DNA of 8,424 nt from Acidimicrobiales bacterium (lineage in GTDB: Bacteria; Actinomycetota; Acidimicrobiia; Acidimicrobiales; RAAP-2), in the NCBI GenBank assembly GCA_030044045.1, contig JASHWO010000021.1, positions 1-8,424 of the forward strand, written 5' to 3'. The position numbers were made by a program, and so were the translations under genes. Numbering within the stretch: position 1 is the first letter of the stretch; each line of letters starts with the position of its first letter. The notes beneath the pieces were generated by a model. It was not told the origin of the DNA and did no database searches. It was given only the letters and a program-made list of their open reading frames with translations. This document shows positions 1 to 6,941 of this stretch, in pieces.

Positions 1-1
1 G

Positions 2-1687
2 CCGACACAGGGGGACCGGACCTTCGTGGGCGACGTGGACGACCTGCCGGTCACGGTGGGCGGCGGCACGGTGCACTACACAGCCAAGGCCCGGCGCCTC
101 CGGGAGGTCGACTTCGCGACCAACACGCTGCTCGGCGGGACGGACGCCACCCCGGCCATCCCCGGCACGACCTACTCGGACTGGCCGATCACCTACCGCC
201 AGCTCGAGCCCTTCTACGCGGTGATGGAGGAGGTGGTGGGCGTCCAGGGGCCGGCGTACCGGGACGGCGCCGGTCGCGTGGTCAACCCCAATCCCAACGA
301 GTCGTGGCGCTCGACGCCGTTCCCGATGCCGCCCGGCGTCCCCATGTACTCCAACCTGATCCAGGCCGACGCCCTCCGCCGCCTCGGCTACCACCCGGCG
401 CCGGTCCCCACCTCGATCAACTCCCGGCCCTACCGGGACCGCCCGGCGTGCGTCGACTGCGCCTTCTGCATCGACTACGGGTGCCCCATCAACGCCAAGG
501 GAGGTGGGGTATGGCAACTGCAGGACGCGCTGCTCTCGGGCCGTGCCCGCCTGGTCGCCGGGGCCAACGTCATCCGGGTGGAGGTGTCGGGTCGCCGCGA
601 CCGGCGTGGCAAGGCCATGGCCAGCGGGGTCACCTGGATGGACCAGGAGGGCCGTACCCACGTGGAGCGGGCCGACCTTGTGGTCCTGGCCAACGCTCCG
701 ATCGAGGCCACCAGGCTCTCCCTGGCCAGTGGCATCGGCCAGGCCCGGCCGGGCGAGAGCCGGCTGGGGTCCCCCCAGCCCGGGCCCCACGAGCCCAGCG
801 GGTTGTTGGGGCGGAACATCATGCTCCACTACCCGACGGTCGTGGCCACCCTGCTGAACCAGGACGTCCACCCCTGGCGGGGGCGCAACAGCTCGTACAC
901 CGTCGACGACTTCGCCGGCTCCGGGCCGAGCCCCACCGGCTTCGACCCGACGGTGCCCCGGGCCGGGATCACCGAGTTCGGCGGCGGCACCTACCCGATC
1001 GGCGAGGCGCTGGAGAACGCGCCGGGCACCTACGGCAAGGCGCACAAGGCGTACATGAAGGCCGGCGAGACCATGCGGCAGGGGATCTCCTACACGCTCC
1101 AGGGCGAGGACATGCCGCAGCTCACGAACTACGTGGACCTCGACCCGGAGGTGGTCGACGTCTACGGGCAACCGGTGCCGCGCCTCACCTACGCCAACCA
1201 CCAGTACGAGCTCGACGCCGCTGCGTACTACACGCCCAAGCTGGTCGAGGCGATGGAGGCCATCGGGGGCGCCGGGTCGGCGTACCCCGACCTGCGGGCC
1301 GAGGGCGCGGCGGCGCTACCGCCGACAAGCCCGGTGCCCTACGACAAGCACATCATGGGCACTCACCGGATGGCCCTCGACCCGGGGCAGGGGCCGTGCA
1401 CGCCCTACGGCCGGTACTGGGACTTCGCCAACCTGTACCACGCCGGCGGCGGGCTCCACGTGACGGCCCCCGGGTTCAACCCGACGCTGACCATCTGGGC
1501 CCTGTCCTACTGGGTCGGCGCCGCCATCTGCACCGGGGTGGCGGACCTCGACGCCTTCTCGCCGTCGACCGTCGGAGACCACCGGCCGGCGCTGCTCGGG
1601 GTCATCGAGCGCCTGGACCAGGACACGATGATCGCCAGCCTGCTGCGCCGGGGGACCTACCCATCCCATCCGGGGGACGGGTCGTAG
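2..1687 (+). CDS. GMC-family FAD-dependent oxidoreductase, 5'-partial, with putative Fe-S cysteine cluster
   Basis: The frame is open to the left edge, so the start and the N-terminal FAD dinucleotide-binding motif are outside the window; an in-frame GTG at 26 is internal. About 561 residues are visible. Early in the frame is VGGGTVHYTAKARRL, the GMC segment in which a Gly-rich loop contacts FAD. At nt 449-484 lies CVDCAFCIDYGC followed by PINAK. Its position and flanks (NSRPYR before it) resemble the cysteine region of the FAD-dependent glucose/gluconate dehydrogenase branch, which can hold an Fe-S cluster. The C-terminal GMC domain has HIMGTHRMA (catalytic His codon at 1349) and FNPTLTIWALS (Asn codon at 1478), the usual His/Asn active-site pair. 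It probably oxidises an alcohol, sugar or polyol, passing electrons to FAD and perhaps on to a cytochrome; the substrate cannot be read. It ends in TAG, 117 nt before ffh, and looks unrelated to the translation operon. Confidence 0.88.
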   Translation, partial: PTQGDRTFVGDVDDLPVTVGGGTVHYTAKARRLREVDFATNTLLGGTDATPAIPGTTYSDWPITYRQLEPFYAVMEEVVGVQGPAYRDGAGRVVNPNPNESWRSTPFPMPPGVPMYSNLIQADALRRLGYHPAPVPTSINSRPYRDRPACVDCAFCIDYGCPINAKGGGVWQLQDALLSGRARLVAGANVIRVEVSGRRDRRGKAMASGVTWMDQEGRTHVERADLVVLANAPIEATRLSLASGIGQARPGESRLGSPQPGPHEPSGLLGRNIMLHYPTVVATLLNQDVHPWRGRNSSYTVDDFAGSGPSPTGFDPTVPRAGITEFGGGTYPIGEALENAPGTYGKAHKAYMKAGETMRQGISYTLQGEDMPQLTNYVDLDPEVVDVYGQPVPRLTYANHQYELDAAAYYTPKLVEAMEAIGGAGSAYPDLRAEGAAALPPTSPVPYDKHIMGTHRMALDPGQGPCTPYGRYWDFANLYHAGGGLHVTAPGFNPTLTIWALSYWVGAAICTGVADLDAFSPSTVGDHRPALLGVIERLDQDTMIASLLRRGTYPSHPGDGS

Positions 1688-1720
1688 CGGCAGGCCGGGC
1701 GCTACCGGGCGCTACCGGGG
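1684..1720 (+). repeat. 10-bp tandem repeat with hairpin at the GMC stop codon
   Basis: The decamer CCGGGCGCTA is repeated head-to-tail at 1695-1704 and 1705-1714, followed by a partial third copy. GTAGCG at 1684-1689, which includes the TAG stop, can pair with CGCTAC at either 1700-1705 or 1710-1715. That gives two mutually exclusive 6-bp hairpins. It may act as a GC-rich transcription end point for the GMC gene, but there is no U-tract, so this role is inferred. Confidence 0.4.
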
Positions 1721-1788
1721 GCCAGTTACGGTGTCCGTGTTGATAGGGCTGATAGGACGGCCGGGAGGGGAGCGGCGACCCGTTCCGG

Positions 1789-1794
1789 TAGCCT
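1789..1794 (+). promoter_or_regulatory. Putative -10 element for a leaderless ffh transcript
   Basis: TAGCCT fits the actinobacterial TAnnnT -10 consensus and ends 10 nt before the ffh ATG at 1805. Transcription from it would start at or within a few bases of the start codon. Consistent with a leaderless mRNA, there is no Shine-Dalgarno sequence directly upstream of the ATG; the only purine-rich stretch (about 1763-1772) is more than 30 nt away. No convincing -35 hexamer is visible at the right spacing. Confidence 0.4.
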
Positions 1795-1804
1795 GGGCAC
1801 CCCC

Positions 1805-3424
1805 ATGTTCGACGCACTCTCCGACCGCCTGGAACGGATCGCCGGCCGGCTGCGCAGCCGGGGCCGGCTGACCGACGCCGACCTCGACGAGGCCCTGGCC
1901 GAGATCCGCACCGCCCTGCTCGAGGCGGACGTGGCGCTGGGCGTGGTCCGCAGCTTCGTGGCCGCGGTGCGGGAGCGTTGCAGCGGGGAGGCCCTGTCCA
2001 AGAGCCTCACCCCCGGCCAGCAGGTGGTGAAGGCGGTCCACGAGGAGCTGGTCCGGGTGCTCGGCGGCGAGACGCTGAAGCTCACCTACGCCTCGCGGCC
2101 GCCCACGGTGGTGCTCCTGGCCGGCCTGCAGGGCTCCGGCAAGACCACCACCGCCGGCAAGCTGGCCCGCTGGTGGAAGCAGCAGGGCCGGAACCCGATG
2201 CTGGTCGGGGCCGACCTGCAGCGGCCGGCCGCCGTCGAGCAGCTCCGGGTGGTCGGCGCCCAGGCCGGGGTGACGGTATTCAGCGAGCCCAGCGACCCGG
2301 TGGCCGTGGCCGCCGCCGGGGTGGCCGAGGCCCGCCGGCTGGGCCGGGACGTGTGCATCGTGGACACCGCCGGCCGCCTGGCCATCGACCAGGGGCTGAT
2401 GGACGAGGTCCGCCGTATCTCCGGCGCCGTCCAGCCCCACTACACGCTGCTGGTGATCGACGCCATGACCGGCCAGGACGCGGTGGCCACGGCCTCGGCC
2501 TTCCACGAGACCCTGGCCCTGGACGGGGTGATCCTGACCAAGCTCGACGGCGACGCCCGGGGCGGGGCCGCCCTCTCGGTCAAGGAGGTGGTGGGCCGGC
2601 CCATCGTCTTCGCCTCCACCGGGGAGAAGCTGGGCGACTTCGACCTGTTCCACCCGGACCGCATGGCCGACCGCATCCTGGGGATGGGCGACGTGCTCAG
2701 CCTGATCGAGCAGGCCGAGCGGACCATGGACCGGGACACCGTGGCCAAGTCGGCGGCCCGGATGATGGAGGGGCGGTTCACCCTCGACGACTTCCTCGAC
2801 CAGCTCCAGCAGGTCCGCAAGCTGGGCTCGCTCGGCGGCATCATGAAGCTCCTGCCCGGGATGTCCCGGGAGATGCGCCAGGCGGCCGACCAGATCGACG
2901 ACGGCGAGGTCTCGCGGGTGGAGGCGATCGTGCGCTCCATGACCCCGGCCGAGCGGGCCGACCCGGCCATCGTGGACGGCTCCCGGCGGGTGCGTATCGC
3001 CCGGGGCAGCGGGACGTCCACCCAGGACGTGAACCAGCTCCTGAAGCAGTTCCGGGAGATGCAGAAGATGACGAAGAGCATGGCCACCGGCGGCATGCCC
3101 GGCCTGCCCGGAATGGGTGGCCTGGGCGGCGGCGGCCGCCTGGCTGGGCTCCGCAACGCCCGCAAGCAGCTCGATGCCCTACAGGCCATGGGGCCCGACG
3201 GTGCCGACGGGGGCCTGGCCGAACTGTTCGGCGGGGGCGCCGGAGGTGGGCTCGGCGGCGGTAGCGGCCTGGGCGGCGGCCTCGGTGCCGGCTCCCGCTG
3301 GGCGCCGGCTGGCCCGGGTGTGCCGGGCGGCGGGGCAGTGGCGCCGGCCGGCGGGGCCAAGGGGTCCCGGGGGGGTAAGAAGAAGAAAAAGGGCGGCCGG
3401 GTCACCCCCCCGAAGTCCCGGTGA
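1805..3424 (+). CDS. ffh: Signal recognition particle GTPase Ffh (SRP54)
   Basis: Ffh binds 4.5S/SRP RNA and nascent signal peptides and, with FtsY, delivers ribosomes to the membrane translocon. The 539-aa product has the complete architecture. The N-domain helical bundle spans residues 1-90. The G-domain has the P-loop GLQGSGKTT (107-115), ADLQRPAAVEQL (136-147), DTAGR (187-191) and TKLDGDARGG (245-254). The methionine-rich M-domain starts around 300, with the SRP-RNA-binding helix-turn-helix SRRVRIARGSGTS at 393-405. After residue 428 comes a Gly/Met then Gly/Ala/Pro-rich tail to 539 with a KKKKK run at 525-529. This is longer than the roughly 450-residue E. coli protein, although low-complexity Gly/Lys tails are common in actinobacterial Ffh. 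The ATG at 1805 gives the normal Ffh N-terminus (MFDALSDRLERI) and lacks a ribosome binding site, suggesting leaderless translation. Confidence 0.98.
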   Translation: MFDALSDRLERIAGRLRSRGRLTDADLDEALAEIRTALLEADVALGVVRSFVAAVRERCSGEALSKSLTPGQQVVKAVHEELVRVLGGETLKLTYASRPPTVVLLAGLQGSGKTTTAGKLARWWKQQGRNPMLVGADLQRPAAVEQLRVVGAQAGVTVFSEPSDPVAVAAAGVAEARRLGRDVCIVDTAGRLAIDQGLMDEVRRISGAVQPHYTLLVIDAMTGQDAVATASAFHETLALDGVILTKLDGDARGGAALSVKEVVGRPIVFASTGEKLGDFDLFHPDRMADRILGMGDVLSLIEQAERTMDRDTVAKSAARMMEGRFTLDDFLDQLQQVRKLGSLGGIMKLLPGMSREMRQAADQIDDGEVSRVEAIVRSMTPAERADPAIVDGSRRVRIARGSGTSTQDVNQLLKQFREMQKMTKSMATGGMPGLPGMGGLGGGGRLAGLRNARKQLDALQAMGPDGADGGLAELFGGGAGGGLGGGSGLGGGLGAGSRWAPAGPGVPGGGAVAPAGGAKGSRGGKKKKKGGRVTPPKSR

Positions 3425-3447
3425 CCAGCCCCTGGGCAGGGCGCACC

Positions 3448-3474
3448 GGGCGCCGGCGCCCCTCCGGAGGCCCG
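3448..3474 (+). terminator. Palindromes between ffh and rpsP, possible terminator
   Basis: Two perfect palindromes are adjacent: GGGCGCCGGCGCCC (3448-3461) and CCTCCGGAGG (3461-3470). The flanking CGGGC (3447-3451) and GCCCG (3470-3474) can also pair. They sit 24 nt after the ffh stop and about 85 nt before rpsP, where a GC-rich terminator or transcript-processing structure would be expected. There is no U-tract, so intrinsic termination is uncertain. Confidence 0.35.
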
Positions 3475-3542
3475 AGTGGGCACGGGGCGCTCCAGACCTG
3501 CGAGAATGTCCGAGCCACGGAGCGCGTGGCAGGCCGAACGAT

Positions 3543-3548
3543 GGAGGG
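3543..3548 (+). promoter_or_regulatory. Ribosome binding site that fixes the rpsP start
   Basis: GGAGGG lies 9 nt upstream of the GTG at 3558. It selects that codon over the long in-frame upstream extension and over the second GTG at 3564. The resulting N-terminus, MAVKLRLVRMG, is the standard S16 start. Confidence 0.75.
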
Positions 3549-3557
3549 ACCAGGTCC

Positions 3558-4064
3558 GTGGCAGTGAAGCTCCGCCTCGTGCGGATGGGCAAGAAGAAGC
3601 AGCCGACCTACCGGGTGGTGGCGGCGGACAGCCGGTCGCCGCGTGACGGCCGGTTCTTGGAGATCGTGGGCACCTATGCCCCCCGCGGCCGTTCCACCGC
3701 CGATCAGGACGCCGTGGTGACCATCGACAACGCCAAGGCGGTCAAATGGCTGAGCCGGGGAGCCAAGCCGACCGAGCGGGTCGAGCGCCTCCTGCGGACG
3801 TCGGGCGCTTGGGACGAGTTCACCACCCCGGGTGCCGTGGCGAGCGGGAACGGCACGACCGCTGAGGCGGCAGCCGCGCCGGTTGGCACGGCCGAGCCTG
3901 CGGGCGACCAGGTCGGTGGGGCGGCAACCGACGAGCCTGCCACCGGAGAGGCCTCAGGCGGGCCTGACAGCACCACGGCCGGCGAGGGGCAGGGGCCCCT
4001 CGCCTCGGAGGAGCCTGGGGTTGGGGCCTCAGGCGGGCCTGACAGCACCACGGAGGCCGGGTGA
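3558..4064 (+). CDS. rpsP: 30S ribosomal protein S16 with acidic C-terminal extension
   Basis: S16 is a primary-assembly protein of the 30S body. The product is 168 aa. Residues 1-85 are the conserved fold: MAVKLRLVRMGKKKQPTYRV, then ADSRSPRDGRFLEIVGTYAP (23-42), then VKWLSRGAKPTERVERLL. The family is usually about 80-100 residues; here roughly 80 extra residues follow, rich in Ala, Gly, Glu, Pro and Thr, with ASGGPDSTT twice (132-140 and 157-165). Unstructured alanine/acid-rich tails are known on some actinobacterial S16 proteins, so the extension is probably real. The frame remains open far upstream (to about 3117) through ffh, but family homology and the ribosome binding site at 3543 place the start at GTG 3558. 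The stop overlaps the next gene's GTG by 4 nt. Confidence 0.97.
   Translation: MAVKLRLVRMGKKKQPTYRVVAADSRSPRDGRFLEIVGTYAPRGRSTADQDAVVTIDNAKAVKWLSRGAKPTERVERLLRTSGAWDEFTTPGAVASGNGTTAEAAAAPVGTAEPAGDQVGGAATDEPATGEASGGPDSTTAGEGQGPLASEEPGVGASGGPDSTTEAG
3950..4053 (+). repeat. 29-bp direct repeat inside the rpsP tail
   Basis: An exact 29-bp sequence beginning GGCCTCAGGCGGG occurs at 3950-3978 and 4025-4053. The copies are 75 bp (25 codons) apart, so the repeat is in frame and encodes ASGGPDSTT twice. Identity at every third position suggests a recent duplication rather than constraint on the protein alone. Confidence 0.85.
3981..4004 (+). other. Perfect 10-bp hairpin within the rpsP coding tail
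   Basis: GGCGAGGGGC (3981-3990) and GCCCCTCGCC (3995-4004) are exact reverse complements separated by a 4-nt loop. This very stable all-but-one-GC hairpin lies between the two copies of the 29-bp repeat, about 57 nt before the KH gene start. It could affect ribosome movement, mRNA stability or downstream gene balance. No U-run follows, so it is not an ordinary terminator. Confidence 0.55.
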
Positions 4065-4471
4065 CGGTGCCTGACGACGACTACGAACCGGGCGACGTGA
4101 ACACGGTCGACGAGCAGGACGACGCCGGCGACGTCGAGTACGAGGCCGGCGACGTCAACACCGTGGGCGACCACGACCCGATCGAGGACGATGGGGAGGA
4201 CGGGGAGGGGGAGGGGAACCGGGCAGCCGACGACACCGCCACGGCGGTCCTCACCTACATCGCCCGGTCGCTGTCCGCCGAGCCGGACGCGGTGGTGGTC
4301 CAGGCCGAACGGCGGCAGGGCTCGGTCCGGCTGCGGCTGCACGTCGCCCCGGACGACATGGGGCGGGTCATCGGCCGCCGTGGTCGCACGGCCCAGGCCA
4401 TCCGGACCCTAGTGGGCGTGGCCGGTGCCCGGGACGGGGTGCAGACCAGCGTCGACATCGTCGACGAGTAA
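4061..4471 (+). CDS. KH-domain RNA-binding protein (KhpA-like) with acidic N-terminal extension
   Basis: The 136-aa product has a small KH domain at residues 59-136. The RNA-binding signature is GRVIGRRGRTAQAIRTLV (101-118), with GRRG as the GxxG loop, and the protein ends SVDIVDE. This is the YlqC/KhpA family, usually about 75-85 aa and encoded between rpsP and rimM; members bind RNA broadly and act in ribosome and cell-envelope physiology. Residues 1-58 are extra, strongly acidic and probably disordered, and contain a repeated YE(P/A)GDVNTV at 8-16 and 27-35. The GTG at 4061 overlaps the rpsP TGA as GTGA, implying translational coupling. GGAGG at 4052-4056 lies only 4 nt from it, so GTG 4067 (10-nt spacing) is an alternative start that loses two residues. 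Confidence 0.92.
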   Translation: MTVPDDDYEPGDVNTVDEQDDAGDVEYEAGDVNTVGDHDPIEDDGEDGEGEGNRAADDTATAVLTYIARSLSAEPDAVVVQAERRQGSVRLRLHVAPDDMGRVIGRRGRTAQAIRTLVGVAGARDGVQTSVDIVDE

Positions 4472-4547
4472 GAGGTCGACCCGACAGGCAGGGTGGATCA
4501 GGGAGCCGTTCATCCGGGCAAGCAGCGCAAGGCGGAAGAGAGAGGCC

Positions 4548-5204
4548 ATGTCGGCGACATGGACGACCGACGACAACGCCGCCCTGGCACACGGGTCGGA
4601 GGGCCGTCCGGGGGACGGCGAGCCCGCACTGCCTATCGGGCCGACCTCTAGCCCGGGTCGGGTCGTGCCTGGCGACCGAACGGACCCGCCGCTGCTGGTG
4701 GTGGGGCAGGTGGTGAAGCCCCACGGCCTGGCCGGCGAGGTGGTGGTGGAGCGCTGGAGCGACCAGCCGTCCCGGTTCCGGACCGGCTCGGTGCTCTCGA
4801 CCGACGACGGCGAGCTAGTGGTGGCCGCGTCGCGGCCGCACCAGGGGCGGGATCTGGTGCGCTTCGAGGGCGTGGGTGACCGGGCCGGTGCCGAGGCCCT
4901 GCGGGGGCTGGTGCTGCGGGCGGCGCCGATGGAGGTCCCCGGGGCCCTCTGGGTGCACGAGCTGGTGGGGGCCGAGGTGGTCGACGCCGCCGGACGGGTG
5001 CTGGGCCGGGTAGTGGCCGTCGAGGCCAACCCGGCCAGCGACCTACTGGTGCTGGCCGGGGGCGGCCTGGTGCCGCTCCGGTTCGTGACCGGGCACGAGC
5101 CGGGGGTTCGGGTGACGGTCGACGTGCCCGAGGGCCTCCTGGACGAGCCGGAGCCTGCCATCGCCGATGAGCGCAGTGGGCGCCCGGGCGGGCAATACGC
5201 ATGA
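4548..5204 (+). CDS. rimM: 16S rRNA processing / 30S maturation factor RimM
   Basis: RimM binds S19 and helps mature the 30S head. The N-terminal RimM barrel begins LLVVGQVVKPHGLAGEVVV (49-67). The C-terminal PRC-barrel spans about 130-200, with LWVHELVGAEVVDAAGRVLG (134-153) and ending VDVPEGLLDEPEP (191-203). From ATG 4548 the protein is 218 aa, longer than the usual 165-180. Its first 48 residues show no family resemblance but have coding-like base usage. ATG 4548 has a GGAAG-type ribosome binding site at 4534-4538. GTG 4665 would give a family-sized 179-aa protein but has no evident binding site. The frame extends further upstream to 4425 with no support. The stop overlaps trmD as ATGA, indicating coupling with the methyltransferase gene, its usual partner. 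Confidence 0.92.
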   Translation: MSATWTTDDNAALAHGSEGRPGDGEPALPIGPTSSPGRVVPGDRTDPPLLVVGQVVKPHGLAGEVVVERWSDQPSRFRTGSVLSTDDGELVVAASRPHQGRDLVRFEGVGDRAGAEALRGLVLRAAPMEVPGALWVHELVGAEVVDAAGRVLGRVVAVEANPASDLLVLAGGGLVPLRFVTGHEPGVRVTVDVPEGLLDEPEPAIADERSGRPGGQYA

Positions 5205-5965
5205 GGATCGACGTCTTCACCATCTTCCCGGACGTGGTCGACGCCTTCTGCTCGGCCGCCCTACTGGGGCGAGCTCGCCAGCAGGGCCAGCTCGATCTGC
5301 GGGTCCGTGACCTGCGCTCGGCGGCCCAGGATGCCCGCCGGTCGGTGGACGACACCCCCTATGGGGGCGGGGCGGGGATGGTGCTGATGCCCGAGCCGGT
5401 CTTCGGCGCGGTGGAGGCGGTGGCGGCGGCCGAGGGGCTGCCCCGGCCCCTGCTCCTCCTGGCCCCCGGTGGCCGGCGCTTCGACCAGGGGGTCGCTGCC
5501 GAGCTGGCCGCCGGCGCCGGGTTCTCCCTGCTCTGCGGTCGCTACGAGGGGGTGGACCAGCGGGTGGCCGACCACCTGGTCGACGGGGAGCTCTCGGTGG
5601 GCGACGTGGTCCTGGCTGGGGGAGAGGCGGCGGCGCTGGTGGTGGTGGAGGCGGTCACCCGGCTGCTCCCCGGGAGCCTGGGGAACGAGGCGTCGACCGA
5701 GGAGGAGAGCTTCGCCGACGGCCTGCTGGAGTACCCCCAATACACCCGGCCGGCCGTGTTCCGGGGCTGGGAGGTGCCCGAGATCCTGCGCTCGGGCGAC
5801 CACGGGCGGGTGGCCCGCTGGCGGCGGGCCCAGGCCCTCCGCCGGACCCTGGAGCACCGGCCCGACCTGGTGGCGGCCCGGGGCGGGCTCACCCCCGAGG
5901 AGGTCCGGCTGCTGGCCGAGGAGGGCGAGATGCGCCTCCTGGCCGATCACGGCTACGATGCGTGA
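5201..5965 (+). CDS. trmD: tRNA (guanine37-N1)-methyltransferase TrmD
   Basis: TrmD makes m1G37 next to the anticodon using S-adenosylmethionine, preventing +1 frameshifting. The 254-aa length is typical. Trefoil-knot SPOUT motifs are intact: DDTPYGGGAGM (50-60), LLAPGGRRFDQG (86-97), LLCGRYEGVDQRV (110-122), SVGDVVLAGGEAA (132-144) and LPGSLGNEAS (156-165). These are followed by LLEYPQYTRP (175-184) and VPEILRSGDHGRVARWRR (192-209) of the tRNA-binding domain. Arg154 is present. The residue equivalent to the catalytic Asp169 of E. coli TrmD is Glu169 here (EEESF). The ATG overlaps the rimM stop by 4 nt; there is no strong ribosome binding site of its own, so it is probably translated by coupling. 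Confidence 0.98.
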   Translation: MRIDVFTIFPDVVDAFCSAALLGRARQQGQLDLRVRDLRSAAQDARRSVDDTPYGGGAGMVLMPEPVFGAVEAVAAAEGLPRPLLLLAPGGRRFDQGVAAELAAGAGFSLLCGRYEGVDQRVADHLVDGELSVGDVVLAGGEAAALVVVEAVTRLLPGSLGNEASTEEESFADGLLEYPQYTRPAVFRGWEVPEILRSGDHGRVARWRRAQALRRTLEHRPDLVAARGGLTPEEVRLLAEEGEMRLLADHGYDA

Positions 5966-6001
5966 CCCGGCCAACCTCCTCCAGCCAGAAGGACGCGCCC
6001 C

Positions 6002-6355
6002 ATGCATCCCACCGAGATCATCGACCGCGACAGCCTGCGCGACGACGTGCCCGAGTTCCGTCCCGGTGACACCGTCAAGGTGCACGTCCGGGTGGTCGAG
6101 GGCAACCGGGAGCGGGTGCAGGTGTTCCAGGGGGCCGTCATCCGCCGCCAGGGTGTGGGGGTCCGCGAGACCTTCACCGTCCGCAAGGTCAGCTTCGGCG
6201 TCGGGGTCGAGCGCACGTTCCCGGTGCACTCGCCGACCATCGCCAAGCTGGAGGTCGACACCTACGGCGACGTCCGGCGGGCGAAGCTCTACTACCTGCG
6301 CGAGCGGACGGGCAAGGCCGCCAAGATCAAGGAGAAGCGGTCCGCGCGCCCATGA
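6002..6355 (+). CDS. rplS: 50S ribosomal protein L19
   Basis: L19 lies at the 30S-50S interface. The 117-aa product matches family length. It carries [20 protein letters not shown] (19-38), [20 protein letters not shown] (41-60), [18 protein letters not shown] (61-78) and the end [20 protein letters not shown] (90-109). AGAAGGA at 5987-5993 is 8 nt upstream of the ATG. It is 36 nt downstream of trmD in the conserved trmD-rplS arrangement. Confidence 0.98.
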   Translation: MHPTEIIDRDSLRDDVPEFRPGDTVKVHVRVVEGNRERVQVFQGAVIRRQGVGVRETFTVRKVSFGVGVERTFPVHSPTIAKLEVDTYGDVRRAKLYYLRERTGKAAKIKEKRSARP

Positions 6356-6451
6356 GGCGTCCGGCCGGGGGGTGGGCACGGTGCACGGCACGACGCCCCC
6401 TCCCGCCTGCCGTCCGGTGAGCATCCTCGCCCGGGAGAGGCCGGGCCGCCG

Positions 6452-6745
6452 ATGAGCGAGGAGGATCTCGAGCGCTACGAGGCGGAGATCGAGTTGGCCC
6501 TGGTCCAGGAGTACCGGGCCGTGCTCCCGATGTTCTCCTATGTGGTCGAGACCGAGCGCCGCTTCTACCTGGCCAACGAGGTGTCCCTCACCGTCCGCAC
6601 CGACACCTCCCCTTCCTGCGTGGCGCTGGAGCTGACCGACGCCTGGGTGTGGGACATGTACCGGCCGGCCCGTTTCGTTCCGTCGGTGCGGGTGGTCACC
6701 TTCCGTGACGTGAACGTCGAGCGCCTCCCGGAGAAAGAGCTCTGA
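6452..6745 (+). CDS. DUF2469 family protein
   Basis: This small, uncharacterised protein family is found mainly in Actinobacteria and is represented in Mycobacterium tuberculosis by a gene next to rnhB. The 97-aa product has the family's characteristic stretches: MSEEDLERYEAEIELAL, MFSYVVETERRFYLAN (27-42), TDAWVWDMYRPARFV (62-76) and RVVTFRDVNVE (80-90). It has no signal peptide or membrane segment, so it is probably cytosolic. GGGAGAGG (6433-6440) lies 11 nt before the ATG. Its function is unknown. It follows rplS directly here, without the lepB and rnhB genes that often intervene. Confidence 0.92.
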   Translation: MSEEDLERYEAEIELALVQEYRAVLPMFSYVVETERRFYLANEVSLTVRTDTSPSCVALELTDAWVWDMYRPARFVPSVRVVTFRDVNVERLPEKEL

Positions 6746-6760
6746 CCGGCCGGTACGCCG

Positions 6761-6872
6761 CCGGTGAGGCCACCACCGGGCGGGGTGCCACCGGGTCGGC
6801 ACCGTCGAGCGGAGGCCCACCGGCGCCGGGCGGGCGGGGCTGCTGCCCCCGGTGAGGCCACCATCGGGCGGG
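6761..6872 (+). repeat. 24-bp direct repeat between DUF2469 and yraN
   Basis: A 24-nt sequence beginning CCGGTGAGGCCACCA occurs at 6761-6784 and 6849-6872 with a single mismatch, 88 bp apart. The 196-bp gap around it (6746-6941) holds no convincing gene. The role is unknown; it could be a protein-binding site pair or a small dispersed repeat. Confidence 0.7.
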
Positions 6873-6941
6873 ACTTGGTCGCCCGGCCGGCGGGATCGTG
6901 GATCTGGGCGCGGGCGTGCCGGGGCCGACCGTTCCGTGGGC

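Noticed and set aside
304..1743. Second plus-strand frame inside the GMC gene
   Set aside because: It is rich in Arg, Pro and Gly with no motifs; the overlapping frame carries clear GMC signatures.
3117..3557. Upstream in-frame extension of rpsP
   Set aside because: It overlaps the end of ffh and has no S16 homology; the GGAGGG at 3543 and the MAVKLRL start decide for 3558.
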